Positions 15,788 through 23,753 of a stretch of DNA of 64,000 bases are shown piece after piece. Every line of letters starts with the position of its first letter. Position 1 is the stretch's first letter. The notes beneath the pieces were generated by a model, which searched no databases, was not told the DNA's origin, and saw only the letters and a program-made list of their open reading frames with translations. The translations under genes were made by a program, and so were the position numbers. This DNA comes from Pseudomonas taetrolens (GTDB lineage: Bacteria > Pseudomonadota > Gammaproteobacteria > Pseudomonadales > Pseudomonadaceae). The stretch covers positions 372,001-436,000 of the forward strand of contig NZ_LS483370.1 in NCBI RefSeq assembly GCF_900475285.1, read 5' to 3'.

Positions 15788-16318
15788 ATGGCTAAAATCG
15801 CCCCGCAATTGCCTATCGAAGTCGACAGCGAAACCGGTATCTGGACCTCTGATGCCTTGCCGATGCTTTACGTGCCCCGGCACTTTTTCGTCAATAACCA
15901 CATGGGTATCGAAGAGGTGCTGGGCGCTGACGCCTACGCCGAAATTCTTTACAAGGCCGGCTATAAATCCGCCTGGCACTGGTGTGAAAAAGAAGCGGAA
16001 TGCCACGGCCTGGAAGGCGTCGCGGTGTTCGAGCATTACATGAAGCGCCTGTCGCAACGCGGCTGGGGCCTGTTCAAGATCCAGGACATCGACCTCGATA
16101 AAGGCACCGCCAGCGTCACGCTCGAGCATTCAGCGTTTGTGTATGTGTACGGCAAGGTCGGGCGCAAGGTCGACTACATGTTCACCGGTTGGTTTGCCGG
16201 GGCCATGGACCAGATTCTGCAGGCCCGCGGCAGTCAGCTTCGCACGCGTGCCGAACAGGTCTACGGCGGATCCGAAGAAGGCCACGATGACGGCCTGTTT
16301 ATCGTCAAACCGTTGTAA
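15788..16318 (+). CDS. DUF5943 domain protein (PA5397-like)
   Basis: 176 residues from ATG 15788 (MAKIAPQLPIEVD), with GGAG about 9 bp upstream. Cytoplasmic protein without signal or membrane segment, resembling the V4R-type ligand-binding fold (AGYKSAWHWCEKEAECHGL, then RGWGLFKIQDID). It is conserved next to dgcA in pseudomonads and lies 15 bp upstream of dgcA. Function is unestablished; it may bind a pathway intermediate. No catalytic motif is evident apart from two nearby cysteines. Confidence 0.8.
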   Translation: MAKIAPQLPIEVDSETGIWTSDALPMLYVPRHFFVNNHMGIEEVLGADAYAEILYKAGYKSAWHWCEKEAECHGLEGVAVFEHYMKRLSQRGWGLFKIQDIDLDKGTASVTLEHSAFVYVYGKVGRKVDYMFTGWFAGAMDQILQARGSQLRTRAEQVYGGSEEGHDDGLFIVKPL

Positions 16319-16333
16319 GTCGAGGATCGGGAT

Positions 16334-18394
16334 ATGGCATTCGAAGCAATGTTTGAGCCGATTCAAATCGGCAAACTGACCATCCGCAACCGTGTACTCA
16401 GCACTGCCCACGCCGAGGTGTATGCCACGGATGGTGGCATGACCACCGAGCGCTATGTGCAGTACTACGAAGAAAAGGCCAAGGGCGGTATTGGCCTGGC
16501 GATTTGCGGCGGTTCGTCGGTGGTGGCCATCGACAGCCCACAGGAATGGTGGAGTTCGGTCAACCTGAGCACCGATCGCATCATTCCGCATTTTCAGAAT
16601 CTGGCCGATGCCATGCACAAGCATGGGGCCAAAATCATGATTCAGATTACCCATATGGGCCGTCGCTCGCGCTGGGACGGTTTCAACTGGCCGACCCTAC
16701 TGTCGCCGTCCGGGGTGCGTGAGCCAGTGCACCGCGCCACGTGCAAGACCATCGAGCCCGAAGAGATCTGGCGCATCATCGGCAACTACGCCAGCGCGGC
16801 CGGACGTGCCAAGGCCGGTGGCCTGGACGGGGTGGAACTGTCGGCAGTGCACCAGCACATGATCGACCAGTTCTGGAGCCCGCGGGTCAACAAACGTACC
16901 GATGAATGGGGCGGTACGTTTGAGAACCGCATGCGTTTTGGCCTCGAAGTGCTCAAGGCCGTGCGGGCTGAAGTCGGCCCGGACTTCTGCGTCGGGATTC
17001 GCCTGTGCGGCGACGAGTTCCATCCCGATGGCTTGAGCCATGAAGACATGAAGCAGATCGCCAAGTACTACGACGACACCGGTCTGCTCGACTTTATCGG
17101 GGTGGTCGGTTCGGGGTGTGACACCCACAACACCCTGGCCAACGTGATCCCGAACATGAGTTATCCACCGGAGCCGTTTTTGCATCTGGCGGCTGGGATC
17201 AAGGAAGTGGTCAAGGCGCCAGTGCTGCATGCGCAAAACATCAAGGACCCGAACCAGGCCACGCGCATTCTGGAGGGGGGCTACGTGGACATGGTGGGCA
17301 TGACCCGCGCCCACATAGCCGATCCGCACCTGATCGCCAAAATCAAAATGGGCCAGGTTGACCAGATCAAACAGTGTGTTGGGGCCAACTACTGCATTGA
17401 CCGCCAATACCAAGGGCTGGACGTACTCTGCATTCAAAACGCCGCCACCTCCCGTGAATACATGGGGGTGCCGCACATCATCGAAAAAACCACCGGGGTA
17501 AAACGCAAGGTGGTGGTAGTCGGTGCAGGCCCGGCCGGCATGGAAGCGGCCCGTGTGGCCGCCGAGCGTGGGCATGACGTCACCCTGTTCGAGAAAAAGG
17601 AAGCCATTGGCGGGCAAATCAGTCTGGCTGCCAAGGCGCCGCAGCGCGATCAGATGGCCGGTATCACCCGCTGGTTCCAACTGGAACTGGCCCGCCTGAA
17701 AGTGGACCTGCGCCTGGGCACCGCAGCCGATGCGGCGACCATTCGGGACTTGCGCCCGGACGTGGTGGTGCTGGCGGTGGGCGGGCATTCGTTTATCGAA
17801 CAGAACGAACACTGGGGAGCCGCCGAAGGCTTGGTGGTCAGCAGCTGGGACGTGCTCGACGGCAAGGTTGCACCGGGTAAAAACGTGCTGGTGTACGACA
17901 CCATTTGTGAGTTCACCGGCATGTCGGTGGCGGACTTCATGGCCGATAAAGGCAGCCAGGTGGAGATCGTCACCGACGACACCAAACCCGGCGTGGCCGT
18001 AGGCGGGACCTCATTCCCGACTTACTACCGCAGCCTGTATCCCAAAGAAGTGATCATGACCGGCGACATGATGCTGGAGAAGGTCTACCGCGAGGGCGAC
18101 AAGCTCATCGCCGTGCTCGAAAACGAATACACCGGCGCCAAGGAAGAGCGGGTGGTGGATCAGGTGGTGGTGGAGAACGGCGTACGCCCGGACGAAGCCC
18201 TGTATTACGAGCTCAAGCCGGATTCACGCAACAAGGGCCAGATCGACGTCGAAGCGCTGTTCGCAATCAAACCGCAGCCATGCCTGAGCGAGCCGGGGGA
18301 CGGGTATTTACTGTTCCGCATCGGCGACTGCGTGGCGCAACGCAACGTGCATGCCGCGATCTATGACGCGCTGCGGTTGTGCAAGGATTTTTGA
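16334..18394 (+). CDS. dgcA: Dimethylglycine demethylase subunit DgcA (OYE-type FMN/4Fe-4S/FAD oxidoreductase)
   Basis: 686 residues. The N-terminal ~350 residues are an Old Yellow Enzyme barrel (FEPIQIGKLTIRNRV, IMIQITHMGRRS, HQHMIDQFWSPRVN). A 4Fe-4S cysteine cluster follows (QCVGANYCIDR, then LDVLCIQNA). The C-terminal part has a FAD/NAD Rossmann unit (KVVVVGAGPAGMEAARVAAE), as in trimethylamine dehydrogenase and 2,4-dienoyl-CoA reductase. It demethylates dimethylglycine to sarcosine and passes electrons on via DgcB and the ETF. It follows DUF5943 by 15 bp. Confidence 0.94.
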   Translation: MAFEAMFEPIQIGKLTIRNRVLSTAHAEVYATDGGMTTERYVQYYEEKAKGGIGLAICGGSSVVAIDSPQEWWSSVNLSTDRIIPHFQNLADAMHKHGAKIMIQITHMGRRSRWDGFNWPTLLSPSGVREPVHRATCKTIEPEEIWRIIGNYASAAGRAKAGGLDGVELSAVHQHMIDQFWSPRVNKRTDEWGGTFENRMRFGLEVLKAVRAEVGPDFCVGIRLCGDEFHPDGLSHEDMKQIAKYYDDTGLLDFIGVVGSGCDTHNTLANVIPNMSYPPEPFLHLAAGIKEVVKAPVLHAQNIKDPNQATRILEGGYVDMVGMTRAHIADPHLIAKIKMGQVDQIKQCVGANYCIDRQYQGLDVLCIQNAATSREYMGVPHIIEKTTGVKRKVVVVGAGPAGMEAARVAAERGHDVTLFEKKEAIGGQISLAAKAPQRDQMAGITRWFQLELARLKVDLRLGTAADAATIRDLRPDVVVLAVGGHSFIEQNEHWGAAEGLVVSSWDVLDGKVAPGKNVLVYDTICEFTGMSVADFMADKGSQVEIVTDDTKPGVAVGGTSFPTYYRSLYPKEVIMTGDMMLEKVYREGDKLIAVLENEYTGAKEERVVDQVVVENGVRPDEALYYELKPDSRNKGQIDVEALFAIKPQPCLSEPGDGYLLFRIGDCVAQRNVHAAIYDALRLCKDF

Positions 18395-18412
18395 TGCCGG
18401 ACTCGAGAACCC

Positions 18413-18511
18413 TGTAGCCGCTGCCGCAGGCTGCGATCGGGCGTGAAGCGGTCGTGTTTTAAAGGCGAAGGTCTTTCGGACCTTATCGCAGCCTGCAGCA
18501 ATGGCTACAGG
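18413..18511. repeat. REP-type inverted repeat between dgcA and dgcB
   Basis: TGTAGCCGCTGCCGCAGGCT at the left and GCAGCCTGCAGCAATGGCTA at the right form a long imperfect hairpin. It is inside the operon and may shape the dgcA/dgcB mRNA ratio. Confidence 0.7.
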
Positions 18512-18542
18512 TTGCGTGCCTCTGGTTTTTGGGAGCTTCATC

Positions 18543-20486
18543 ATGCTCAATATCGTTCTTCCCGTCCTGTTGTTCACCGCCCTTGGGCTCGCCGTCATTG
18601 GCGCCCTGCGGCGGATGGCGATGTGGCGTCGTGGCCGCCCGGCCAAGGTTGATTTATTGGGTGGCCTGCTGGCCATGCCCAAGCGCTATATGGTCGACCT
18701 GCACCACGTGGTGGCCCGCGACAAATACATGGCCAACACCCACGTCGCCACGGCCGGGGGTTTTGTGCTGGCAGCGGTGCTGGCGGTGCTGGTTCACGGC
18801 CTGGGTTTGCAGAGCCGCATCCTGGGCTACGCCTTGTTATTTGCCACGGCGTTGATGTTTGTCGGTGCGCTGTTTGTGTTCAAGCGGCGTTTGAATCCGC
18901 CAAGCCGCTTGTCCAAAGGGCCGTGGATGCGCCTGCCAAAAAGCCTGATGGCGTTCGCCGTGAGCTTTTTCATCCTCACCTTGCCGGTGGCGGGTGTGCT
19001 GCCTGAAGGGTTTGGTGGCTGGATGCTGGCGGCGGTATTGAGCGTTGGCGTGTTGTGGGGCGTATCGGAACTGTTCTTCGGCATGACCTGGGGCGGCCCG
19101 ATGAAACACGCCTTTGCCGGGGCGCTGCATCTGGCCTGGCACCGGCGTGCCGAGCGCTTTGGCGGGGGACGTTCGACGGGTTTGAAAGCCCTGGACCTGA
19201 ATGATCGTACGGCTCCGTTGGGGGTGGAAAAGCCCAAGGACTTTACCTGGAATCAACTGCTGGGTTTCGATGCGTGCGTGCAATGCGGCAAGTGCGAAGC
19301 CGCTTGCCCGGCCTTCGCCGCCGGGCAGCCACTGAACCCGAAAAAGCTGATCCAGGACATGGTGGTCGGCCTCGCGGGCGGTACCGATGCGCACTTTGCG
19401 GGCAGCCCGTATCCGGGCAAACCGATTGGCGAACATGGCGGCAACCCGCATCAACCCATCGTTAACGGGCTGGTCGACGCCGATACGCTCTGGTCCTGCA
19501 CCACTTGCCGGGCCTGTGTCGAAGAATGCCCGATGATGATCGAGCACGTGGACGCTATCGTCGACATGCGACGCTTTCTGACCCTGGAAAAAGGCGCCAC
19601 ACCGAACAACGGCGCCCAGGTGCTGGACAACCTGATCGCGACCGACAACCCCGGCGGTTTCGCCCCGGGCGGGCGGATGAACTGGGCGGCGGATCTGAAC
19701 CTTGACCTGATGCGCGACAAGCCTTCGGTGGACGTGCTGTTCTGGGTCGGTGATGGCGCTTTCGACATGCGTAACCAGCGCACCCTGCGCGCCTTCGTCA
19801 AAGTGCTGAAAGCGGCCAAGGTCAACTTTGCCGTGCTTGGCCTCGAAGAGCGTGACAGCGGCGACGTGGCCCGACGTCTGGGCGACGAAGCGACCTTTCA
19901 AGCCTTGGCCCGGCGCAATATCCAGACCCTGGCGCAGTACAGTTTCGGCCGCATCGTCACCTGCGACCCGCACAGTTTCCACGTCCTGAAAAACGAATAT
20001 GGCGCACTGGGCGGCGACTATCAGGTGCAACATCACAGCACTTATATGGCCGAACTGATCAGCGCAGGTGAGTTGAATCTGAGCCCCGACACAGGCGGTA
20101 GCGTGACCTATCACGATCCGTGCTACCTGGGCCGCTACAACGGTGAATACGAGGCCCCACGCGCGGTATTGCGAGCATTGGGTATCGACGTGAAAGAGAT
20201 GCAGCGTTCCGGATTCCGTTCCCGGTGCTGCGGCGGTGGCGGTGGCGCGCCGATTACCGATATTCCTGGAAAGCAGCGGATCCCCGATATGCGCATGGAG
20301 GATATTCGCGAAACGGGTGCCGAGCGTGTCGCGGTCGGGTGTCCGCAATGCACCGCCATGCTCGAAGGTGTGGTCGAACCCCGGCCCTTGATCAAAGACA
20401 TTGCCGAACTGGTGGCCGATGCCCTGATTGAAGACGCAGCCCCCGCGAAACCCGCGCGGCGCGTCATCCCGGAGGTGACAGCATGA
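18543..20486 (+). CDS. dgcB: DgcB, membrane-associated iron-sulfur subunit of dimethylglycine demethylase
   Basis: 647 residues from ATG 18543 (GGGAG upstream); the in-frame ATG at 18501 lies in the REP. The N-terminal ~190 residues hold several hydrophobic helices. Two 4Fe-4S ferredoxin motifs follow (CVQCGKCEAACPAF and CTTCRACVEECPMM). The C-terminal half carries heterodisulfide-reductase-type cysteine-rich (CCG) motifs (HDPCYLGRYNG, RSRCCGGGGGA, GCPQCTAML). It probably links DgcA and the ETF to the membrane quinone pool. The etfA start overlaps its stop by 4 bp. Confidence 0.93.
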   Translation: MLNIVLPVLLFTALGLAVIGALRRMAMWRRGRPAKVDLLGGLLAMPKRYMVDLHHVVARDKYMANTHVATAGGFVLAAVLAVLVHGLGLQSRILGYALLFATALMFVGALFVFKRRLNPPSRLSKGPWMRLPKSLMAFAVSFFILTLPVAGVLPEGFGGWMLAAVLSVGVLWGVSELFFGMTWGGPMKHAFAGALHLAWHRRAERFGGGRSTGLKALDLNDRTAPLGVEKPKDFTWNQLLGFDACVQCGKCEAACPAFAAGQPLNPKKLIQDMVVGLAGGTDAHFAGSPYPGKPIGEHGGNPHQPIVNGLVDADTLWSCTTCRACVEECPMMIEHVDAIVDMRRFLTLEKGATPNNGAQVLDNLIATDNPGGFAPGGRMNWAADLNLDLMRDKPSVDVLFWVGDGAFDMRNQRTLRAFVKVLKAAKVNFAVLGLEERDSGDVARRLGDEATFQALARRNIQTLAQYSFGRIVTCDPHSFHVLKNEYGALGGDYQVQHHSTYMAELISAGELNLSPDTGGSVTYHDPCYLGRYNGEYEAPRAVLRALGIDVKEMQRSGFRSRCCGGGGGAPITDIPGKQRIPDMRMEDIRETGAERVAVGCPQCTAMLEGVVEPRPLIKDIAELVADALIEDAAPAKPARRVIPEVTA

Positions 20487-21745
20487 GTGACATTATTCGC
20501 CGCGATCCGCGGGCCGAGTGGATCGCTCGCAACCGCCTGCACCCGTTGCACGCGGCGATGCAACCGAGCCAGCAGAGCTGGATGGGGCCCAACGGTGTAC
20601 TGCGCAAAAATGTGCACGGCGTGGGCTTTATCGGCCCTAACGGCATCAAGCGGATAGACCGCAGCGGCGCGCAACAGGGAGGCACCAGCAAACGCTCGGT
20701 TGCCGCTCACGTGCAATTGCCGCTGCATGAGGTGCTGGCGCCCGCGTTCTATATCGGCGTCGTGCCGGACATGGTCGGCGGTCGCTTGAGCAGTCACGAC
20801 CGCGATCTGTTGGGGTTGGCCCATCAGTTGGCGGGCACCGACGGAGCGGTGCTGGCGGTGGTCTTTGGCGAGCCAAAAGAAACCGCCTTCGCCACGGCAG
20901 GTGTCGACCGTTTATTGATTCTGCAAGGGGAGGCCTTTGAGGGTTATGCACCGGAGCAGCGGGTCCACGGCTTGCGGGCTGTGGATAACCAGTTTGCACC
21001 CAAGCATTGGCTGTTGCCTGACAGCCGCTATGGCGGTGGGGAATTGGGCCGCCGCTTTGCGGCGAGCCAGGGCCAGCGGCCTGCGACGCGGGTATGGCAG
21101 GTCAAGGATGGGACCTGCATCGGCCGCGCCGGTGCCGGATTGCAAGATTTGGCGCAGCCGGTCACCAAAGTGATTCTGGCGGCGGTTGAATGTGCCGAGC
21201 CGGTCAGCGATACCCGCCATGAAGCCCGGGTGGTGGAATTATCCACAGACGTCCCGAGGTGTTTACCACGTATCGAGGACCTGGGAGCGGTGGAGGTTGA
21301 TCCTTCAGCGATCCCCATGGCTGAAGCAGAGTTCATCGTCAGCGGTGGCAACGGCATCAAGGACTGGGCACTTTTCCACAGGGCTACGGCAGCGTTGGGC
21401 GCCACGGAAGGGGCCTCGCGGGTGGCTGTGGATGACGGCTTCATGGCCCGCGACCGGCAGGTGGGCGCCAGCGGCATCTGGGTCACGGCACGCGTCTATG
21501 TCGCGGTCGGTATCAGTGGCGCGATTCAGCACCTGCAAGGGATTGGCGCTTGCGACAAGGTGGTGGCCATCAACGTGGATCCGGCGTGCGACATGATCAA
21601 ACGCGCGGATCTTTCGGTGATCGGCGATGGTACCGCCGTGCTCGAAGCGCTGATTACGGCTGTGGATAACTGGCGTCAGGACACCCTGGCACCCGGGCTA
21701 TCCCCGCGGGAGAGAGCGCCGGTTCCTGTTGCATTCAATGGTTAA
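20483..21745 (+). CDS. etfA: Electron transfer flavoprotein alpha subunit (DgcAB-linked)
   Basis: 420 residues, homologue of PA5400. The C-terminal FAD-binding domain is typical (RQVGASGIWVTARVYVAVGI, then SGAIQHLQGI). The N-terminal ~90 residues are an extension not seen in housekeeping EtfA. ATGA overlap with dgcB couples translation. It receives electrons in dimethylglycine demethylation. Three perfect DnaA boxes lie inside the gene (20980, 21239, 21661); the one at 21239 is written with a TTA leucine codon, unusual in this GC-rich genome. Confidence 0.9.
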   Translation: MSDIIRRDPRAEWIARNRLHPLHAAMQPSQQSWMGPNGVLRKNVHGVGFIGPNGIKRIDRSGAQQGGTSKRSVAAHVQLPLHEVLAPAFYIGVVPDMVGGRLSSHDRDLLGLAHQLAGTDGAVLAVVFGEPKETAFATAGVDRLLILQGEAFEGYAPEQRVHGLRAVDNQFAPKHWLLPDSRYGGGELGRRFAASQGQRPATRVWQVKDGTCIGRAGAGLQDLAQPVTKVILAAVECAEPVSDTRHEARVVELSTDVPRCLPRIEDLGAVEVDPSAIPMAEAEFIVSGGNGIKDWALFHRATAALGATEGASRVAVDDGFMARDRQVGASGIWVTARVYVAVGISGAIQHLQGIGACDKVVAINVDPACDMIKRADLSVIGDGTAVLEALITAVDNWRQDTLAPGLSPRERAPVPVAFNG

Positions 21746-21792
21746 AGCCGACGCGATTTATCGGTCGGCCGTTGCTCCGGCAATCACTCAGG

Positions 21793-21836
21793 TCACTCCC
21801 CCCTCTCAGAGGGAGAGGGCCAGGGTGAGGGGCTTT
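21793..21836. repeat. CCCTCTC/GAGAGGG intergenic repeat
   Basis: CCCCCCTCTCAGAGGGAGAG followed by GGCCAGGGTGAGGGG, between etfA and etfB. Such sequences are dispersed in Pseudomonas genomes; a related one (CCCCCTCACCCTGGCCTGCG) lies at about 10484. Confidence 0.5.
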
Positions 21837-21854
21837 TGATTTGGAGAGAGACAC

Positions 21855-22625
21855 ATGACCATTGCCACTGTTGCCCTGGTATCCATCGGCGCTCACCCGG
21901 CTTCAGGCCGTGCCCGTCGCGCAGAGCACGACGCCCGCGCGGTCGAGCTGGGCCTGCAACTGGCCGGGGATGACTTGCACGTGCTGCATGCGGGCAATCC
22001 CCATGAACCCGCATTGCGGGCTTACCTGGGCATGGGCCTGGATACCCTGCACGTTCTGGAACAGCCGAGCGACGCGGATGCGGTGCCGGTGTTGCGCGAT
22101 TACATCCGTGAGACGGGCGTGCAACTGGTGCTGACAGGCAGTCAGGCCGAAACCGGCGAAGGGTCGGGCATGCTCCCGTACTTGCTGGCCGAACAGTTGG
22201 GCTGGCCGTTGCTGGTGGGGGTCGCGCAAATCGAATCTATCCACAATGACGTGGCGCTGGTGCTCCAGGCCCTGCCTCGTGGTCAGCGGCGGCGGCTCAA
22301 GGTGCGTTTGCCGTTCATGGTCACTGTGGATAACGCTGCACCCAAGGCGCGTCAAAGCGCTTACGGCCCGGCCACGCGAGGGACGCTCGAAGTGGATGAT
22401 GTGGAGGTGGTCGCAGATGACTTATCCACAACGGGGCTTCTGCAACCGGCCAAACCCCGGCCCAAGCGTTTGAAAGTGATCAAGGCCAAAAGCGGTGCCG
22501 ATCGGATGAAAGCCGCGACAGCCAAGGCTGCGGGCGGATCGGGTCAGGTTCTGAAAGGGGTGAGTGCCGAAGAGGGCGCGCAGGCTATTTTGAAGCTGCT
22601 GATTGAAGAAGGCGTCGTACGCTGA
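21855..22625 (+). CDS. etfB: Electron transfer flavoprotein beta subunit (DgcAB-linked)
   Basis: 256 residues, homologue of PA5401. EtfB fold with the AMP/nucleotide region (EHDARAVELGLQLAGDDLHV, LTGSQAETGEGSGMLPYLLA) and the partner-recognition segment ending PFMVTVDN. The C-terminal ~40 residues are Lys/Ala-rich. GGAG lies upstream. It pairs with the alpha subunit just upstream. Two perfect DnaA boxes are in the gene; that at 22422 again uses a TTA leucine codon in frame (Leu-Ser-Thr). Confidence 0.9.
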   Translation: MTIATVALVSIGAHPASGRARRAEHDARAVELGLQLAGDDLHVLHAGNPHEPALRAYLGMGLDTLHVLEQPSDADAVPVLRDYIRETGVQLVLTGSQAETGEGSGMLPYLLAEQLGWPLLVGVAQIESIHNDVALVLQALPRGQRRRLKVRLPFMVTVDNAAPKARQSAYGPATRGTLEVDDVEVVADDLSTTGLLQPAKPRPKRLKVIKAKSGADRMKAATAKAAGGSGQVLKGVSAEEGAQAILKLLIEEGVVR

Positions 22626-22654
22626 CACTTGCCCACAAAGTCTGTTAGCGCTTA

Positions 22655-22732
22655 TGTGGATAAGTTGTTTGCTGTCGGCTAAGAACCATACAAACCGTGG
22701 CTTACGGGCTTCTGGTCAAAAAACGATCAATT
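22655..22732. repeat. Imperfect repeat unit 1: DnaA box to AAAAAACGATCAA
   Basis: Starts TGTGGATAAGTTGTTTGCTG, contains CCGTGGCTTAC, and ends GGTCAAAAAACGATCAATT. First of three related units in this 527-bp gap, which holds no gene. Confidence 0.65.
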
Positions 22733-22846
22733 CAACACGTTATCCACTGCCAGAACCTGAAACCCCTGAATAATCGGCACTTTAGGAGGTTTTCCACAGC
22801 GCGCTCGGGCAGTGCATAAGTTGCGCACATTCTCTGTTGGTGGGTA

Positions 22847-22924
22847 TGTGGATAAGGTGTTCGCGGCTGGCTACAAGCCACGTGAAACGTGGCTTACAGT
22901 GTGTTGTACAAAAAACGATCAATT
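22847..22924. repeat. Imperfect repeat unit 2
   Basis: Starts TGTGGATAAGGTGTTCGCGG, contains a perfect 9-bp hairpin AAGCCACGT-GAA-ACGTGGCTT (22875-22895), and ends TACAAAAAACGATCAATT. Same layout as unit 1. Confidence 0.65.
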
Positions 22925-22975
22925 GCACTTTCCGGGATAACTTGTCCACTTCCCCACAATTGCTGTGGGTGTGCC

Positions 22976-23053
22976 TGTGGACAAGATGTTAGCGGAGGGC
23001 TGTGGCCCTTTGGTTATCTGGGGTGCAGAGCTTTGATCAAAAAACGATCAGTG
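22976..23053. repeat. Imperfect repeat unit 3
   Basis: Starts TGTGGACAAGATGTTAGCGG (DnaA box with one mismatch) and ends TGATCAAAAAACGATCAGTG. Same layout as units 1 and 2. Confidence 0.6.
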
Positions 23054-23152
23054 GCTGGCAACATCTTGATATACAGGTGGTATGCCTGCGAGTTGTCGCC
23101 CTTGAGGAGGCTGGGCTAAAAAGAGCGCCCAATGCCTTGTGGAGTAAAGTGA

Positions 23153-23725
23153 ATGACCGTTTTATTTCGTCCGGCTGTGCGCAACGATGCGCGTGAAATC
23201 GCTCGCCTGTTTCAAATATCGTCTGAGGGCTGCGCCGACTATATCTGGAGCCTGATCGCGCAACCGGGACAGACGCTGCTGGATGTCGGCGAAATGCGCT
23301 ATGCACGCGAAGGCGTGATCTTCTCGTATGAAAACTGCCTGATTGCCGAGGCTGAAGGCCGGGTGATCGGCATGATGCACAGCTTCGTCATGCGTGACGA
23401 CCCGGAGGCCGAGCCTGTGACCGATCCGGTGCTGGCGCCCTATGCCGACATGGAAGTTGCCGACACGCTTTATATCTCAAGCCTGGCATTGCACGAGGGC
23501 TGGCGAAACCTGGGGCTGGGGGCGAAATTCCTGCAGCACGCCCGGGAGCGTTGCAGTGAGCTGGAGCTGACGGGCTTGAGCCTGATCGACTATGAGGCGA
23601 ACACCGGGGCACGCCGCTTCTATGAGCGTCACGGCTTTGAAATTGTCAAAACCTGTCAGGTCACGCCCCACCCGTTGATACGCGTAACGGGTGAGGCGTA
23701 CTTGATGCTCTGCACGCTGGGCTGA
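23153..23725 (+). CDS. GNAT-family N-acetyltransferase
   Basis: 190 residues. GNAT fold: the N-terminal strand-helix (LFRPAVRNDAREIARLF), the acetyl-CoA pyrophosphate loop region YISSLALHEGWRNLGLGAKFL (WRNLGLG equals the R/Q-x-x-G-x-G/A motif A), and motif B NTGARRFYERHGFEIVKTC. Cytoplasmic. It lies between the dgc/etf and gbcAB genes, convergent with gbcA. The substrate is unknown; co-location hints at a small amine or amino acid of the pathway, but this is weak. Confidence 0.85.
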   Translation: MTVLFRPAVRNDAREIARLFQISSEGCADYIWSLIAQPGQTLLDVGEMRYAREGVIFSYENCLIAEAEGRVIGMMHSFVMRDDPEAEPVTDPVLAPYADMEVADTLYISSLALHEGWRNLGLGAKFLQHARERCSELELTGLSLIDYEANTGARRFYERHGFEIVKTCQVTPHPLIRVTGEAYLMLCTLG

Positions 23726-23753
23726 GCCATCTGGCTCAGTGTTTACTGAGCCT
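23721..23753. terminator. Hairpin(s) between GNAT gene and gbcA
   Basis: CTGAGCC-ATCT-GGCTCAG (23721-23738) and an overlapping GGCTCAG / CTGAGCC pair can form alternative stems spanning the two convergent stop codons. No T-tract, so bidirectional termination is only suggested. Confidence 0.3.

Larger units (their letters stand above)
20980..22984. other. Cluster of DnaA boxes (TTATCCACA) across the etf genes and following gap
   Basis: Perfect TTATCCACA or its complement occurs at 20980, 21239, 21661, 22325, 22422, 22655 and 22847, seven in about 1.9 kb. One-mismatch boxes lie at 22237, 22740, 22790 and 22976. A given 9-mer is expected about once per 131 kb (both strands, equal base composition). 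Outside the cluster I saw only two more perfect boxes in the window (28851, 54455). Confidence 0.7.

Noticed and set aside
22875..22895. A parS-like site: CCACGTGAAAC inside AAGCCACGTGAAACGTGGCTT.
   Set aside because: It matches only 11 of 16 bases of the generic parS sequence and is fully explained by a perfect 9-bp hairpin.
20980..22984. The DnaA-box cluster as the chromosomal replication origin.
   Set aside because: No dnaA, dnaN, rpmH, gidA or parAB genes flank it, and most boxes lie in coding sequence; a titration or regulatory locus fits better.
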